Shown in pieces: positions 1 through 5,690 of a stretch of DNA of 7,630 nucleotides. The notes beneath the pieces were generated by a model, which saw only the letters and a program-made list of their open reading frames with translations, was not told where the DNA came from and searched no databases. Origin of the DNA: an uncultured archaeon (GTDB lineage: Archaea; Halobacteriota; Methanosarcinia; Methanotrichales; Methanotrichaceae). Location of the stretch: positions 1-7,630 of the forward strand of contig CABMDX010000366.1 of assembly GCA_902385025.1 (NCBI GenBank), written 5' to 3'. Every line of letters starts with the position of its first letter. Positions within the stretch are counted from its first letter, which is position 1. The position numbers were made by a program, and so were the translations under genes.

Positions 1-6
1 AGGAGG
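1..6 (+). promoter_or_regulatory. Shine-Dalgarno site of the methyltransferase gene
   Basis: The first six bases read AGGAGG, a perfect match to the archaeal anti-Shine-Dalgarno, with 8 bases before the ATG at 15. This fixes the start of the following gene. Its promoter lies outside the window. Confidence 0.85.
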
Positions 7-14
7 CTTGAATT

Positions 15-758
15 ATGGAATTCCTTGACATTATGAGCATCTCACACCGCTATATGGAGATACTAAACCCTTCCACGCCTGAAAAGATCATCAAACTTGG
101 CAAATTACTCAAATTGAAAAAAGGAAAACGGGTCATTGACTTCGGTTGTGGTTGTGCCGAACCCCTTTCTCTCTGGGCTGAGGAATTCGGTATTACTGGT
201 ATTGGAATAGACATATCCGAGGATTTCTGCGACAGGGCTAGGCAAAAACTGGCTTCGAAAGGTCTATCGGACCGAATCGAAATCGTTTGCTCCAATGGGG
301 CTGATTACATATTCGAAAAAGGGGTTTTCGATGCCGCAACATGTATTGGGTCAACGTTTATCTTTGGCGGCTGCCAGCAGACACTCCAGGTACTGAAGCG
401 AGCTGTTCATCAGAATGGACGCCTTGGTATTGGTGAAACCCACTGGCTTAGCAATCAGGTGCATCCGGTATACGCCCAAAAACAGACAACTACCCATACA
501 GAAGCGGAACTAACTCAATTTATCCGGGATGAAGGCTTTGAACTCGAATATATCATTCGTGCCAGCTACGACGACTGGGACAGGTACATTTCGGATGGTT
601 GGTATGGACTGATACGTTGGCTCGAAGAAAATCCCACCCACGCGGACTATGAACAGGTATTCAAGCATTTCCGTACTGACCAGGATGATTATTTACAGTT
701 CCTACGCCAATCTATGGGTTGGGCCATGTACTGCCTTGCTCCCATGAAATCTCGTTGA
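15..758 (+). CDS. class I SAM-dependent methyltransferase
   Basis: This 247-residue protein has the class I methyltransferase Rossmann pattern. Motif I is VIDFGCGCAEP at residues 40-50, where the Gly-rich loop binds SAM. It is followed by GIGIDIS (63-69, with the acidic residue that contacts the ribose), an SNGADY acidic loop near 93-98, and the FDAATCIGSTF strand at 105-115. The C-terminal third is rich in Trp, Tyr and acidic residues (WYGLIRWLEE near 196-205, and GWAMYCL near 235-241) and probably forms the substrate lid. No signal peptide or membrane segment is seen, so it should be cytosolic. The ATG at 15 is chosen because AGGAGG sits 8 bases upstream. The acceptor substrate cannot be told from sequence: small-molecule methyltransferases of this general type act on many metabolites. 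It is transcribed towards the decayed region and is not part of the minus-strand operon. The fold is certain; the function is open. Confidence 0.88.
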   Translation: MEFLDIMSISHRYMEILNPSTPEKIIKLGKLLKLKKGKRVIDFGCGCAEPLSLWAEEFGITGIGIDISEDFCDRARQKLASKGLSDRIEIVCSNGADYIFEKGVFDAATCIGSTFIFGGCQQTLQVLKRAVHQNGRLGIGETHWLSNQVHPVYAQKQTTTHTEAELTQFIRDEGFELEYIIRASYDDWDRYISDGWYGLIRWLEENPTHADYEQVFKHFRTDQDDYLQFLRQSMGWAMYCLAPMKSR

Positions 759-768
759 AATGTAGTCA

Positions 769-792
769 TCTATAAAAGTATTTTTTTATTGA
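769..792 (+). terminator. T-run terminator after the methyltransferase gene
   Basis: Eleven bases after the methyltransferase stop the plus strand reads TATAAAAG and then TATTTTTTTATT. A run of T residues on the coding strand just past a stop codon is the usual archaeal intrinsic terminator, and no stable stem is needed. The TATAAAAG also resembles a TATA box, but no credible gene starts behind it. Confidence 0.5.
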
Positions 793-794
793 CA

Positions 795-1088
795 CTAGCG
801 ATCTTTGGCAACATCATCTGCGCCATCCTGAACCTCCGCTGCAGTAGGTTTCGGCGCTTGCAAGGCATGCTCTCCGGCAAGTATCATTGCAGCTGAAGAA
901 CTAGCCGCAGAGAGCGAAATATTGAATAACGGTTCTACGGTGATCGCCCCGGAATCGTCAGAGACCACTTCCTGTCCTCCGATTTCTGAGAAGGACCCGA
1001 AATCCGGTACAAAGCAATGGAACAGATTGTCAAAGTGGCCGAAGAGAATGCCATGGAAAAAAAGATTAGAGGGCCGATGCCCGGCTGA
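795..1088. other. gene debris with competing readings on both strands
   Basis: No intact gene is present here, but two traces look coded. On the plus strand a frame open from 832 contains the stretch IIAAEELAAESEILNNGS (residues encoded by about 883-936). After a change of frame near 990-1010 it seems to continue as YKAMEQIVKVAEENAMEKK and stop at TGA 1086-1088. On the minus strand a frame contains VVSDDSGAITVEPLFN and later ALQAPKPTAAEVQDGADD, ending at TAG 795-797. That minus reading would fit the direction of the neighbouring remnants. The two cannot both be real over the same bases, and neither has a clear start. I do not recognise either as a named family. The segment is most simply an eroded fragment of a mobile or proviral gene. 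Confidence 0.3.
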
Positions 1089-1101
1089 TCGCCTGATTGA
1101 A

Positions 1102-1489
1102 CTAGTTCGGGACAGGAATGATATCCACCTTGCCCGGCAACATGGCCTCGGAGAGAATCGCTTGTGCCTTCTCCAGACACGCCAGGCGAAGGGAAGCTCC
1201 TTCTCAGCACCTATCTATGATAGGCTGGTTCTATTGCCACCTCTAGCGCGACTCTTGGGTGGTCCTTGATCGTCTCGGGCATGTAGTTCGCGCCCTCGGG
1301 ACTTTGCAGCCATGCGGTAGCAGTGGTTTTGATAATGGCCTTGGACCGCGCAATTTTCTCTCTGAGCGCCTTATGCCAGCCCCGCAAGGCGAAAAGAGTC
1401 AGGTCAAGCGTTGAATTGGTCGTCAATGCCTCTTAATAGAGCACATCAATGCGATTCAAGGCTCTCCAGCATTCTTTTAATTCTGACAT
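1102..1489 (-). pseudogene. broken small ORF of unknown family (provirus-like debris)
   Basis: The minus strand has an ATG at 1489-1487 followed by the peptide MSELKECWRALNRIDVLY, then an in-frame TAA at 1435-1433. The same frame continues as EALTTNSTLDLTLFALRG and on through AWLQSPEGANYMPETIKDHP to a TAG at 1213-1211. Shifting by one base, the reading resumes as EGASLRLACLEKAQAILSEA and MLPGKVDIIPVPN, ending at TAG 1104-1102. The coding character on both sides of each lesion indicates one gene of roughly 125 codons with a nonsense mutation and a frameshift, not several small genes. I do not recognise the family. The sequence is soluble and helical, with no membrane segment. It lies downstream of the terminase remnant on the same strand, so it was probably part of the same viral or proviral transcription unit. 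A ribosome site is only weakly suggested by AGAAGATGA upstream. Confidence 0.55.
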
Positions 1490-1526
1490 TTTTATTCATC
1501 TTCTAATTTTATTCGTCTTTGTGCAT

Positions 1527-1745
1527 TTAATCATCGAAATTGAGATCTTGCTCTGGCGCAATCAGCTCGTCTCGTGCATTGGCAGCGTTGACCTCGGCGA
1601 TCTCCTTGGCGTGTTTGCGCCTCATTTCCGGCGTCATCCATGATGGCAAGCCGCCTGTCGTTCGACTGACTGCGCCGCCGCTAATGGTGACTGGCTGCTT
1701 TGTGGCTCCTGGGAAGACGAGCGGGGCCGCATGGTTTCGGTGCAC
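1527..1745 (-). pseudogene. small ORF, probable frameshifted tail of the terminase remnant or overlapping gene
   Basis: A minus-strand frame opens at GTG 1745 and ends at TAA 1527-1529. It encodes about 72 residues, including APLVFPGATKQPVTISGG, the segment WMTPEMRRKHAKEIAEVNAA and an acidic end. It overlaps the last 65 bases of the terminase-like frame in another register. Either a single-base lesion near 1735-1745 moved the terminase gene out of this frame, making this its natural C-terminus, or it is a small gene that overlaps it by design. The charged helical middle and normal composition suggest it was once translated. No family is recognised. The broken ORF starting at 1489 follows 37 bases downstream on the same strand, as expected for a viral operon. 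Confidence 0.35.
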
Positions 1746-2034
1746 GTTCGGCCCACCACGCGTCCAAGGCAGCGCTTAAAACTAGATCATCGTGTTCGTT
1801 ATCTCTCCAGGCTGAATAAGAATCGTGAGCCGTCACTGGGTCGATCTTTACCTTAAAATTCATCATCTCTGCCTGCAAGATGGGCCCTAGCTTGAGCTTG
1901 TTAGATACCCTGAACCGGCCAGATTGAAGGAGCACCTGAAGGGTTCCGACCAGGTCACGTTTTGGGGGTTTCCAGTTATCGCCCTCCCTCGATACATTAG
2001 CTCCCCCATGTATCGATACTGCAATGGGCTTCGA
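1681..2034 (-). pseudogene. phage terminase large-subunit-like nuclease domain, 5'-truncated remnant
   Basis: This is the C-terminal part of a protein resembling the RNase H-like nuclease domain of tailed-virus terminase large subunits, which cut concatemeric viral DNA during packaging. Visible features are AVSIHGGANVSREGD near the cut end, the core PKRDLVGTLQVLLQSGR, then LLQSGR to MMNFKVKID, and TAHDSYSAWRDNEHDDLV followed by LDAWWAER. The HDD motif near the end is where such nucleases place their last metal-binding aspartate. The ATPase half (Walker A and B) is absent. Homology-like sequence begins near 2034, exactly where tnpB sequence starts on the other strand, so the 5' part was removed by that junction. 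The frame ends at TAG 1681 after a run (RLPRSHKAASHH) that looks out of register. It is a dead fragment of a provirus or plasmid-virus. The assignment rests on motif pattern only. Confidence 0.5.
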
Positions 2035-2524
2035 TCGAATAATCGCAAGGCAATCAAAGTCAAGGTTGCGAAGCTGCATAAGCGAATCAATTGCCAGCGA
2101 GACGATTTTCTACATAAGCTTTCTCGGATGTATGTCAATGATTTCGATATCATATGCGTCGAAGATCTTGATGTCAAAGGTCTGAAGGAGAAGGGCTATA
2201 ATAATGGTATTCATCGCAGCATTCATGATGCCGCCTGGTCTAAATTCATATTCATGCTTTCGTACAAGGCTCAAAGCGCTGGTCGAATCCTGGTAAAAGT
2301 AGATCCAAGGAACACCACACAACGGTGTTCTGCTTGTAGAAGCATTGTAAAGAAAGATCTATCATTCAGAATACACGAGTGCCCTTATTGCGGGTTCACA
2401 TGTGATAGAGACTACAATGCATCCAAGAACATACTCATCGCAGGGAGGGAACAGCCCGTTGCGCCCATAGAACCCAAACCTCTACATCGCATCTCAGTGA
2501 TGCTGGGTCTTGGCTATGAAGTGG

Positions 2525-2556
2525 AAAGCCGCGCCCTTCAGGACGCGGTGGTTCAC
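2525..2556 (+). mobile_element. IS200/IS605-type right end with hairpin (possible omega-RNA 3' end)
   Basis: The stretch has a hairpin with CCGCG at 2529-2533 pairing with CGCGG at 2544-2548, extended by CC/GG across a bulged A around a CTTCA-like loop. It is followed by TGGTTCAC ending at 2556. This arrangement at the 3' end of tnpB is typical of subterminal right ends of IS200/IS605 elements, which are cut as single strands near such hairpins. In TnpB systems the guide (omega) RNA scaffold ends at this boundary, with the guide read from the flanking DNA. Here the flank starts at 2557, only 28 bases from the prs stop. The matching left end is lost. The exact boundary is inferred from the usual TTCAC-like ending, not from an empty site. 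Confidence 0.6.
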
Positions 2557-2560
2557 GGAT

Positions 2561-2584
2561 TAAGGGAAGAAATGAAAAAAATAA
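2561..2584 (-). terminator. T-run terminator of the prs-distal operon end
   Basis: Immediately after the prs stop the minus strand reads ATTATTTTTTTCATTTCTT, with no strong stem. A coding-strand T tract at an operon end is the archaeal termination signal. It also separates the operon from the IS remnant that points towards it. Confidence 0.6.
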
Positions 2585-3439
2585 TTACTGAGCCCTCAGC
2601 GCCTTCGCAATCAGCGGCGCCACCGACACCGTGCTAACGCCCTTGTCCAGCGTATCCGTGGCCAGGACAACCTCCACACCGGAGCGGTAGAGCTTGAGAA
2701 CAGCCGATCCGGTCAAAACTGGATGCACCGCCGCCAGATAGACCCTGTTTGCACCCTGCTGGCGCAGGAGCGTTATTGCCGTGGCCATGGTGCCGCCTGT
2801 AGCGATCATGTCGTCGAAGATGACCACATCCCTGCCCTTAACGTTCACCTCTTTTGGTGCCATGGAAACCTCTGTTCCTGAGAGACGGGTCTTTTGCAAA
2901 TAGTCACAGTCCGCTCCAAGGCAGGTGGCTGCAGTTCTTGCCATGGCCACTGCGCCCTTATCCGGGGATATGACCACAGCATCCTTCAGTCCCATAGATC
3001 CGACCTTCTCGGCCAGAAGAGGCGTTGCATCCAGATTCTCGGAAGGACACCGAAAATGCGCCATTATGGATGGTGCGTGGATATTGACGAGAGCGACCCG
3101 CCCGCTCTCCAGGAACGGGTTCAAGGCCCTTGCCACTGCCCGAGCGGTCATGGGCTCACCGGGCTTGAAGATCTTGTCCTGGCGAGCATAGCCAAAATAG
3201 GGAATGACAAGAGAGATCTTCCGGCCCTGGCAGACATCCAGGAGCTGCAAAAGGTAAACCAGATCCTGATTTGTAGGCGTGGACTGGATGATCACTACCT
3301 CATCATCCAGAGGCGTAGAGATCTGGGAGTAAGATTCGCCATCAGGAAATGTTTTATAATCGCATAAAGCAAGCGTTTCGCCCAAAATTGCCGCCACCCG
3401 GCCAGCTAAGAGCTGGGAGGCAGGACCTCCGATAATCAT
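2585..3439 (-). CDS. prs: ribose-phosphate diphosphokinase (PRPP synthetase), archaeal type
   Basis: The enzyme transfers diphosphate from ATP to ribose 5-phosphate and makes PRPP for purine, pyrimidine, histidine and nicotinamide nucleotide synthesis. PRPP also feeds the ribofuranosylaminobenzene part of tetrahydromethanopterin in methanogens. The 284 residues match the archaeal family length. Clear motifs are FPDGE (31-35), PYFGYARQDK for ATP (80-89), the NIHAP histidine loop (119-123), SPDKGA (158-163), the catalytic-flap QKTR (182-185) and the PRPP loop FDDMIATGGT (208-217). It is cytosolic and acts as an oligomer in known members. The ATG at 3439 is preceded by AAAGGTGAT, an almost perfect Shine-Dalgarno that contains the stop codon of the pmbA-like gene 13 bases upstream, so the two genes are probably translationally linked. 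It is the last gene of the operon and ends at a T-run. All key residues are present. Confidence 0.95.
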   Translation of the reverse strand: MIIGGPASQLLAGRVAAILGETLALCDYKTFPDGESYSQISTPLDDEVVIIQSTPTNQDLVYLLQLLDVCQGRKISLVIPYFGYARQDKIFKPGEPMTARAVARALNPFLESGRVALVNIHAPSIMAHFRCPSENLDATPLLAEKVGSMGLKDAVVISPDKGAVAMARTAATCLGADCDYLQKTRLSGTEVSMAPKEVNVKGRDVVIFDDMIATGGTMATAITLLRQQGANRVYLAAVHPVLTGSAVLKLYRSGVEVVLATDTLDKGVSTVSVAPLIAKALRAQ

Positions 3440-3452
3440 GTTAAAATCACCT

Positions 3453-4787
3453 TTAGCTTCCCACTACCTTCATTCTCACTTTCAACGTAGGAGTGACGAC
3501 TGACCCAATGGCCCTGACATCGGTTCCAACCTCGATATCCAACAGAAGCTCGAAGATATTTCCCGTCAGCATCAGAGAGCGCATGGGCCTATAGGCTGCG
3601 CCCGGCTCAAGCCAAAAGCAGTTCCGGGCTTCCACGGAAAAGTCGCCGGAGATGGGATTTGCAGTATGCGCACCGATGAGGCCGCCTACAAGATATCCTC
3701 TTGTCTCAGCCAGAAGGTCGATCACCTCTGGGGAGCTGACGATCAGATTTCTGTTGCCCACTCGCGGGACATCGGAGTATCCGGAGCGCACGGCATTGCC
3801 TGTGGACTTGACCCCCTCCTTTCCCGCGGTATAGCTGTCGTAGATAAAGCCCTTTAGAGCGCCCTTCTCGATCAGCCCGGTTCTCTGGGATGGGACGCCT
3901 TCACCGTCAAAGGCCGTGGAGTCGATGCCCGCAGGGAAGAGGCCGTCATCAGTGATCGTGAGCCGTTCAGAAGATATCGAATCCCCCACTCGCCCCAGCA
4001 ATTGCGAGCGGCCCTTTTGCACATTATCTGCCGACAGAGCAGGAAGAATGGTATACTCCATCAGCTCGGCTGCTGCCAGGGGCCTCAGCAGCACATCATA
4101 CAGACCGCTCTCGGCCTTCACGCCGCCCAGAGATGCTCTGGCCATCTCTGCTGCCGCCCTACCCACGTCTTCCAAAGAAGGCTGCAGGCTTCGAGAATTT
4201 TGAAACTCGCTTCCTGTGGCCACATCCGAGCCTCTTGCGATAGTCTCCATTGAGGCATGCATGAGGGTACCTTTCTCCTGCAACGCAATGCCCCGCGTAT
4301 TTACGATGAAGCTCGTGCCGCAGATGCATGCAACACCGCCCGAGACGGGCTCTGCCCCTTTTACCTCGCTGCAACCATAAAGCAGGGTTGCAGCCATGTC
4401 GAGCACATCCTCGGGCTCGATTGCTTCGAGCCTCGAATCGAAGATGCCCTCGGGATGCACAACCTTCTGAGGATAGGGGAGAGAGCGCCAGGACTCATCC
4501 GGCCCGCGTGCCCTGGCAGACAGGACTGCGCTCCGGGCTACGGCCTCCAGGAGCGAGAGGTCGCTGGTGCTTGAGAATCCAACCGCGCCTGCCACTGTGG
4601 CCCGGAGGCCGAGGCCGCGATGGAAGCTCTCGCTTGCCAGCTCGACGACGTCTTTGCGCAGGTCAATATCCACTGAGCGGCCGAGGGTTCCATAGACCTC
4701 AGCTTCCTCTGCCCCCTCTCGCACGGCCAGATCGAGGAGGCGAAAAGCGCGTTCCTGAAGGCTATCCAATGTATCTGAGATCTTCAT
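3453..4787 (-). CDS. pmbA: PmbA/TldE-type protein of the TldD/PmbA metallopeptidase family
   Basis: The protein has 444 residues, the usual length for TldD/PmbA (peptidase U62) proteins. The TldD-TldE pair forms a heterodimeric zinc protease that degrades or trims unfolded peptides and modified peptides such as microcin B17 in bacteria. This copy lacks HExxxH, the zinc motif carried by TldD, so it is the TldE (PmbA) partner and probably not catalytic by itself. Family signatures are EAEVYGTLGRSVDIDL near 28-42, DGEGVPSQRTGLIEKGALKG (294-313), GLIGAHTANPISGDFSVEAR (369-388) and the LTGN segment near 407-410. No signal peptide is present. Its 5' end overlaps the PAC2 gene by 26 bases, which indicates coupling. 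No tldD lies in the window; one would be expected elsewhere. Its place beside a proteasome chaperone homologue suits a role in protein quality control, but that is inference. Confidence 0.88.
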   Translation of the reverse strand: MKISDTLDSLQERAFRLLDLAVREGAEEAEVYGTLGRSVDIDLRKDVVELASESFHRGLGLRATVAGAVGFSSTSDLSLLEAVARSAVLSARARGPDESWRSLPYPQKVVHPEGIFDSRLEAIEPEDVLDMAATLLYGCSEVKGAEPVSGGVACICGTSFIVNTRGIALQEKGTLMHASMETIARGSDVATGSEFQNSRSLQPSLEDVGRAAAEMARASLGGVKAESGLYDVLLRPLAAAELMEYTILPALSADNVQKGRSQLLGRVGDSISSERLTITDDGLFPAGIDSTAFDGEGVPSQRTGLIEKGALKGFIYDSYTAGKEGVKSTGNAVRSGYSDVPRVGNRNLIVSSPEVIDLLAETRGYLVGGLIGAHTANPISGDFSVEARNCFWLEPGAAYRPMRSLMLTGNIFELLLDIEVGTDVRAIGSVVTPTLKVRMKVVGS

Positions 4788-5532
4788 CCCCGCCCGCCTC
4801 GTAAGGTGCCTGAGCCCGCTCCATCTCCTGAAGCTTGCCTATGATCTTTTCCATCTCCTTGGCCCGCTCCTCAAGAGCATGCATGCTTACCTCAAGTCCC
4901 AGAATTCGAGACAGGATACGCAGAACCTCTTGAGCCGCCTTGGGATCCACGAGATAGCCGCTGGTAACGCCCATCAGGCAAACGGCATCCATGCCCCGCA
5001 GGGCTCCTAGCCCGAGCAACAGGCCGGAGACTCCTATGATGCCACCACCGGGCTCATTCTCATGAAAAACCACACCCTGCTGCTTCATCTCTTCTACCAG
5101 CTCAATTTTTGTGGCCGCCCCCATAACCGTGGGCTTGTCCACAAACTGGCCGGTGCCGTAGCCTCCCAACGCATAGATGCGCTTTACGTGGTAACTCTCG
5201 GCGATATCCAGGAATATGCTGGTCAGCTCGTAGTGCCCTTCGTTGGTAGCACTCTGGTAGTCGCCGATAATGATTAGCAGGTCCGGCTCGTCGTTTTCGC
5301 CCACTCTTGCATAGATCTCATTTCGAACCTGCTTGATGGTGCCGTCCTCTTTAACCATAACCTGCGGAGGAAAATGAGGCGAGTAAATCTCGATGATCTT
5401 CTCTGCCTTCAGCTCCTCTACCATATGATCGGCCACCAGCTTTCCCACATGGCCCACGCCTGGTAGCCCTTCCACCAAGATAGGATCGCGAAGAGTCACT
5501 TCTTTTATGCGGTGAACAAGGGTCTCCTTCAT
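4762..5532 (-). CDS. PAC2 family protein (archaeal proteasome assembly chaperone homologue)
   Basis: This 256-residue protein belongs to the PAC2/COG2047 family, archaeal relatives of eukaryotic proteasome assembly chaperone 2. Members form oligomers, and some bind the proteasome core. Diagnostic stretches are ILVEGLPGVGHVGKLVA (18-34), the IIIGDYQS loop (87-94), ALGGYGTG (121-128), and the Gly-rich GGGIIGVSGLLLGLGALRGM (162-181). Residues 218-240 form a short charged coiled coil, then a flexible acidic tail ends in DLRYIG. The ATG at 5532 shares an ATGA overlap with the nop10 stop, which settles the start. Its 3' end overlaps the pmbA-like gene by 26 bases. Its position directly behind nop10 and aIF2-alpha is a gene order I know from other euryarchaea. 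The exact client is not known; a proteasome-related role is the best guess. Confidence 0.9.
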   Translation of the reverse strand: MKETLVHRIKEVTLRDPILVEGLPGVGHVGKLVADHMVEELKAEKIIEIYSPHFPPQVMVKEDGTIKQVRNEIYARVGENDEPDLLIIIGDYQSATNEGHYELTSIFLDIAESYHVKRIYALGGYGTGQFVDKPTVMGAATKIELVEEMKQQGVVFHENEPGGGIIGVSGLLLGLGALRGMDAVCLMGVTSGYLVDPKAAQEVLRILSRILGLEVSMHALEERAKEMEKIIGKLQEMERAQAPYEAGGDEDLRYIG

Positions 5533-5690
5533 GTTTCCTCCAAAGCAAGAGCTCTCCTGTATTTTCCATAAGGATCATCTGGAGAGAATCTCGCGGGTTT
5601 GGTGATAATAGCAGGAGCGCCGCAAATCGGACAGACATCTTTGAGGGTGTAGCGGCCGCATGCCGTACACCTCTGGATCTTGGACCTCAT
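5529..5690 (-). CDS. nop10: H/ACA ribonucleoprotein protein Nop10
   Basis: A 53-residue ORF starting at ATG 5690 encodes a typical archaeal Nop10. Nop10 binds the catalytic subunit Cbf5 in H/ACA guide-RNA complexes that convert uridines in rRNA to pseudouridine, stabilising its active site. The N-terminal zinc ribbon is visible as RCTACGRYTLKDVCPICG, with cysteines at 8, 11, 20 and 23. The linker KPARFSPDDPYGKYRR, the signature Cbf5-binding segment (31-46), is followed by a short C-terminal helix ending EET. Its start overlaps the aIF2-alpha stop as ATGA (5687-5690) and its stop overlaps the PAC2 start as ATGA (5529-5532), so translation of the three genes is tightly coupled. It is short and easily missed by length cut-offs. 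There is no lesion. Confidence 0.95.
   Translation of the reverse strand: MRSKIQRCTACGRYTLKDVCPICGAPAIITKPARFSPDDPYGKYRRALALEET

Larger units (their letters stand above)
1924..2637 (+). pseudogene. tnpB: TnpB (IS200/IS605 family) fragment, truncated and chimeric
   Basis: TnpB is the RNA-guided nuclease carried by IS200/IS605 and IS607 elements. The reading frame from TTG 1924 has 237 codons, but TnpB-like sequence begins only near 2036. It starts with KAIKVKVAKLHKRINCQRDD, then ICVEDLDVKGL (RuvC-II, acidic residue at about frame residue 80), a Cys4 zinc ribbon (CSAC at 135-138 and CPYC at 153-156) and the RuvC-III motif DRDYNASKNI (161-170). The tail REQPVAPIEPKPLHRISV is of a kind common in archaeal copies. 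Intact TnpB has well over 350 residues, so the recognition and wedge regions and the RuvC-I aspartate are missing and the protein cannot be an active nuclease. The first 37 or so codons are the antisense of the terminase remnant. The last codons, beyond the element end at about 2556, run through the terminator and the 3' end of prs by chance. No tnpA is present. Confidence 0.8.

Noticed and set aside
771..778. TATAAAAG as a promoter for a gene rightward of the methyltransferase
   Set aside because: It merges with a T-run and no intact plus-strand gene follows, so it is better read as part of the terminator.
922..1269. A 115-codon plus-strand ORF
   Set aside because: Only its first part has any coding character, and it then runs antisense to the broken minus-strand ORF. 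It has no ribosome site.
759..1430. tRNA or other structured RNA gene
   Set aside because: No cloverleaf signature (such as GGTTCGAATCC-type T loops with paired ends) or other known RNA motif was seen.
1887..2177. A 96-codon minus-strand ORF across the tnpB/terminase junction
   Set aside because: It is out of frame with the terminase remnant and antisense to tnpB, with a composition typical of shadows.
2525..2556. CRISPR repeat or other repeat array
   Set aside because: The hairpin occurs once in the window and lies at the 3' end of tnpB, where an IS right end is expected.
1924..2637. Possible domesticated, nuclease-dead TnpB repressor
   Set aside because: TnpB-derived repressors keep the RNA- and DNA-binding N-terminal half and lose catalytic residues. 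Here the opposite is true: the binding half is gone and two RuvC motifs remain.
2894..3367. A 157-codon plus-strand ORF inside prs
   Set aside because: It is antisense to a fully conserved enzyme and has no motif or ribosome site.
4328..4804. A 158-codon plus-strand ORF inside the pmbA-like gene
   Set aside because: Arg/Pro-rich translation of the kind produced opposite a GC-rich gene; the minus-strand product is a clear family member.
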